A stretch of DNA of 15,064 nt from an uncultured Pseudomonadota bacterium. GTDB taxonomy: Bacteria; Myxococcota_A; Polyangia; HGW-17. The notes beneath the pieces are model-generated. The model did not search any database. It had not been told where the DNA came from and saw nothing but the letters and a program-made list of their open reading frames with translations. Below are positions 13,176 to 15,064 of the stretch, one piece after another. The stretch is taken from contig CALKWH010000059.1 of assembly GCA_938004375.1 (NCBI GenBank), positions 1 through 15,064 on the forward strand, written 5' to 3'. The stretch's first letter is position 1; the number at the start of each line of letters is the position of its first letter. The position numbers and the translations under genes were made by a program.

Positions 13176-13350
13176 CCCTTCATGAAAAAAGTTGGTGAGA
13201 CTGCCCTGTCGGTCCGGAATCGGTGAATCCTGACCGGACACGGACGGTCCCTGGGTGTTGACGACGGTCCGGGAACCTCGTGCGGTCCCGCGATCCTTGG
13301 GTGTTTCCCATCCCGCCGCGCTGGCCCCGAACTTGCCAAAGGTCTGGCTC

Positions 13351-13983
13351 ATGAGCGGACTGATTCTCGCTTCGTTTCTATTGATCGCCGGCCCGTGTGC
13401 CTACCTACAACTGACCGGGTGGCCGGAGCCGACCTGCGGGGGGGAGTCCAGAGCGGCGGTCCCGCCGGTCGGCGGGGCGGTCCCGCGGGTCGCCGGGCCG
13501 AAGACACCGGACTGCGAGACCGGTCTTCCGCCGCAGGGGCTGCGTCGGGTGCTGGCTGACCGCAGGGTGTGTGTCGGAGCTCGACTGTACGAGCGCGTGC
13601 CTTCCGAGGCCTTCGATCCACCGGACTACCGTCAGACCCCGCTGCCCGAGGCCGCCGTCATCGAGCGGCTGTGTCGCGCGCCTGTCCCGGTCCCGCGACC
13701 CCGCCGATGGTGGCACCCCGTGATCTCGTTGTCTGTCGAGCGGGGTGCCCGGTGGTCTTTCGAAGCCCGCGGTCTGATGGAGTCGACCACGGTGTGGGTG
13801 AGCCTGTCGTTTCCCCTGCCGGCGACCGGCGTCCCGCCGGGACCGGTGCGACGGGACCGGGCCGCCCTGTGCGCCGCGGCGAAGCGGTTGGGCCGCGCGT
13901 TCGCCCGGGTGGGAGACGCCGGCCTGCGTCACCGGGCGCGACTGCAGTTGATGACCTGGCGCGACGAATTGTCGTCGGACTAG
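13351..13983 (+). CDS. Unrecognised secreted protein
   Basis: I do not recognise this 210-residue protein. Starting at the ATG at 13351, residues 1-20 form a hydrophobic export signal (MSGLILASFLLIAGPCAYLQ); Cys16 lacks a good lipobox. The middle is Pro-, Arg- and Cys-rich (Cys29, 55, 74, 108). Residues 124-157 alternate polar and hydrophobic like two outer-membrane beta strands (ISLSVERGARWSFEARG, then TTVWVSLSFPLP), and 165-206 looks helical. The frame is open upstream to 13255, but that part is not signal-like and the ribosome site AAAGG near 13338-13342 favours 13351. It lies 16 bp before the next secreted protein, so the two are probably an operon and may act together at the envelope. 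Confidence 0.6.
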   Translation: MSGLILASFLLIAGPCAYLQLTGWPEPTCGGESRAAVPPVGGAVPRVAGPKTPDCETGLPPQGLRRVLADRRVCVGARLYERVPSEAFDPPDYRQTPLPEAAVIERLCRAPVPVPRPRRWWHPVISLSVERGARWSFEARGLMESTTVWVSLSFPLPATGVPPGPVRRDRAALCAAAKRLGRAFARVGDAGLRHRARLQLMTWRDELSSD

Positions 13984-13999
13984 CCGGAAAAGGAGTCCC

Positions 14000-14620
14000 A
14001 TGTCAAAACGGCTAATGCTCATTCTGGTTCTTTCGCTTTCCACCCTTTCCGGCCCCTTGTGGGCCGATTCCGGCGCCGTGGCCCGCCTGTGCCGGGAACA
14101 CGGCTTGAGGAGCCGGTATTGCAGCCCCTTCGCGCTGCCGTCCTGCTCCTTCGCCCGGCTGGATCGCCTCGTTCGCCGTCAGGCCCAGGGCCGCGCGCGA
14201 GGCGGGCGTCCGACCGCCGCCCGGCTGCGGAATAGCGCCTGGCTCCCCACTTTCTCGGCCGAGTGGGGGCGCACCGATCTGGTGGACACGAGCTCCTCGT
14301 GGCGGCCCGGGGAAGAGTTGGCGGCCAACGAGGACCTGGGCCAGCGCAGCTTCTGGAAGGTGCGGGCGACCTGGGATCTGCGGCGGCTGGCGTTCGACGA
14401 ACGGGAGCTGGCCGTGGCCCGGGACGAGCGTGCTGCGCGGACCCTGCTGCACGAACGACTGGATCGGACGCGGCGGTTGTACTATCAATGGTTCCATGAG
14501 GTGCTGGAGCTGCGCCGGGATCCCTCCTTGCGCCGCCTCCTGGCGAGCGAGGAGCTGGAGGCCGCGCTGGATGCCTTGACGTCGGGCGCGTTTTCCGGGA
14601 TGCTCCCCCGTGGACCGTGA
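14000..14620 (+). CDS. Unrecognised secreted protein, possibly TolC-like in part
   Basis: A 206-residue protein with a clear signal peptide ending LWAD (1-23). After a Cys-containing region (Cys31, 41, 49) it has NSAWLPTFSAEWGR (78-91), then SFWKVRATWDLRRLAFDERE (117-136), a long Arg-rich helix (about 137-172) and EELEAALDALTSGAFS (184-199). A short strand pair followed by a long helix resembles half of an outer-membrane efflux (TolC-type) repeat. I have an impression of similar short proteins in Myxococcota, but cannot confirm it here. AAGGAG (13990-13995) four bases before the ATG sets the start. The preceding gene ends 16 bp upstream, and the PilZ gene starts within a few bases of its stop. 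Confidence 0.7.
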   Translation: MSKRLMLILVLSLSTLSGPLWADSGAVARLCREHGLRSRYCSPFALPSCSFARLDRLVRRQAQGRARGGRPTAARLRNSAWLPTFSAEWGRTDLVDTSSSWRPGEELAANEDLGQRSFWKVRATWDLRRLAFDERELAVARDERAARTLLHERLDRTRRLYYQWFHEVLELRRDPSLRRLLASEELEAALDALTSGAFSGMLPRGP

Positions 14621-14624
14621 TGTC

Positions 14625-15002
14625 ATGAACGATTATTCCGACCGCCGACAATCGACCCGATACGAAGTCATCACCGAGGTGGGCCTGACCAGCTCCGCCG
14701 GTCACACCAAGGTTCTCACGCGGGACCTGAGCAAGGGCGGGCTCTGCCTGATGCTGCCCGCGCCTCTCACGCGCAACGAGATCGTCCAGATCGAGTTGTC
14801 GCTGCTTCTGGGCCCCAACGCCCAGAGCGAGCCCCTCGTGCTCGCCGCCCGGGTCGCCTGGTGCGCCCCGGAGACGCAGGACCAGTTCCAAGTGGGGGTC
14901 TCCTTCCATGATCTCACCGAGGATCACCAGACGCACCTCGAGACCTTCCTCGAGTTCCTGCGCCAGGGATTCGAGGTGGGCGCCGGAGACCTGCCCCCAT
15001 GA
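14625..15002 (+). CDS. PilZ-domain protein
   Basis: A 125-residue single-domain PilZ protein, a family that binds cyclic di-GMP and controls motility, adhesion or secretion through partner proteins. Both binding motifs are intact: R-x3-R as Arg8 and Arg12 (RRQSTR), and D-x-S-x-x-G as Asp34, Ser36 and Gly39 (DLSKGG). The C-terminal part includes FQVGVSF (88-94) and an amphipathic helix (98-115) of the type seen in Myxococcota PilZ proteins. ATG at 14625 is preferred; GTG at 14610 adds five residues and would overlap the previous gene. The ribosome site is weak for either, consistent with coupling to the upstream secreted-protein genes. A role in c-di-GMP control of an envelope function is inference. 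Confidence 0.88.
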   Translation: MNDYSDRRQSTRYEVITEVGLTSSAGHTKVLTRDLSKGGLCLMLPAPLTRNEIVQIELSLLLGPNAQSEPLVLAARVAWCAPETQDQFQVGVSFHDLTEDHQTHLETFLEFLRQGFEVGAGDLPP

Positions 15003-15018
15003 GCCTGATCTGTCCGTC
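14999..15018 (+). CDS. First codons of a further gene (3' truncated by contig end)
   Basis: The ATG at 14999-15001 overlaps the PilZ stop (ATGA) and reads MSLICP before the adapter begins at 15019. Only six full codons exist. A start such as MSLICP would suit a zinc-ribbon protein, but this is too short to identify. Confidence 0.3.
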
Positions 15019-15064
15019 AGATCGGAAGAGCACACGTCTGAACTCCAGTCACCGAATACGATCT
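15019..15064 (+). other. Illumina Read-2 adapter with 8-nt index (not genomic)
   Basis: AGATCGGAAGAGCACACGTC begins the match and the TruSeq Read-2 adapter continues to 15052. It is followed by CGAATACG (15053-15060), an i7-index-like octamer, and ATCT, the start of the P7 sequence. Read on the minus strand it produces the CSSDL peptide, another common adapter artefact. Genomic sequence ends at 15018. Confidence 0.98.

Larger units (their letters stand above)
12920..13350. other. Gene-free stretch of 431 bp rich in inverted repeats
   Basis: This region separates the divergent serine acetyltransferase (minus) and the 13351-13983 gene (plus). I see no convincing gene. It holds nested inverted repeats at 13022-13068 (GTTCTG with CAGAAC, and inside it GGATCA with TGATCC), the CGATTT hexamer inverted repeat at 13079-13171, and GTCCGG/CCGGAC near 13213-13240. 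Both genes must have promoters here, but no well-spaced pair of boxes is evident; a TTGACA on the minus strand (12984-12989) has no good -10 at the right distance. Confidence 0.7.

Noticed and set aside
13183..13227. 14-codon open frame MKKVGETALSVRNR as a possible leader peptide
   Set aside because: Weak ribosome site, no codon bias toward a regulatory amino acid and no linked attenuator; too short to support.
13047..13352. Minus-strand frame with an EIEIEIEIE run
   Set aside because: It is the translation of the CGATTT hexamer tract and has no ribosome site or recognisable domain.
14019..15035. Minus-strand protein starting MCSSDL
   Set aside because: Its start lies in the Read-2 adapter and the rest is antisense to the PilZ and secreted-protein genes.

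Overview
The window is a complete 15 kb assembled contig from a GC-rich (roughly two-thirds G+C) diderm bacterium. It is capped at both ends by Illumina library adapter: P5/Read-1 adapter at 1-58, and Read-2 adapter plus an 8-nt index at 15019-15064. Genomic sequence therefore runs only from 59 to 15018. Gene content and style suggest an anaerobe or microaerophile of the old Deltaproteobacteria (Myxococcota/Desulfobacterota-like). The clues are an atpB-atpE pair split from the rest of the ATP synthase, a c subunit with a signal peptide, a two-iron superoxide reductase, a flavodiiron protein, a KorAB-type oxidoreductase, a PilZ protein and EpsC-type serine acetyltransferase. This placement is an inference of low to moderate confidence.

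Plus strand, 59-6321: the C-terminal end of an Ala/Pro-rich protein (59-367); an inositol-monophosphatase-family phosphatase (400-1194) whose stop overlaps the start of an orphan family-5 solute-binding protein (1191-2783); F0 subunits a and c (2844-4016); a CcdA/DsbD-like membrane protein fused to thioredoxin (4220-5368); and an unrecognised secreted protein or lipoprotein (5575-6321). A 17-bp perfect hairpin at 6369-6406 separates this half from the convergent minus-strand genes.

Minus strand, 12919 down to 6403, reads as one ordered block: serine O-acetyltransferase, korA, korB, an Rrf2-type regulator with three cysteines, superoxide reductase (dfx), ferritin, flavodiiron protein and a MoaD/ThiS-like protein. 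KorAB enzymes are oxygen-sensitive iron-sulfur enzymes. Directly after them lie a likely Fe-S sensor and a set that would dispose of superoxide (Dfx), free iron (ferritin) and O2 or NO (flavodiiron protein). Promoter-like TTGACA elements sit upstream of rrf2 and of dfx, the latter overlapping the rrf2 stop codon.

Right end, 12920-15018: a 431-bp gene-free stretch contains a 25-bp perfect inverted repeat built from CGATTT hexamers. It is followed on the plus strand by two unrecognised secreted proteins (13351-13983, 14000-14620), a PilZ-domain protein (14625-15002) and the first codons of one more gene cut by the adapter. The same CGATTT hexamer tract recurs after atpE (4047-4070).

I see no CRISPR array, phage, transposon, rRNA or tRNA. 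I did not find a clearly new biological system. The most distinctive items are the hexamer-repeat intergenic elements, the redox-defence block with its regulator, the signal-peptide c subunit with Na+-type residues, and the adapter ends.
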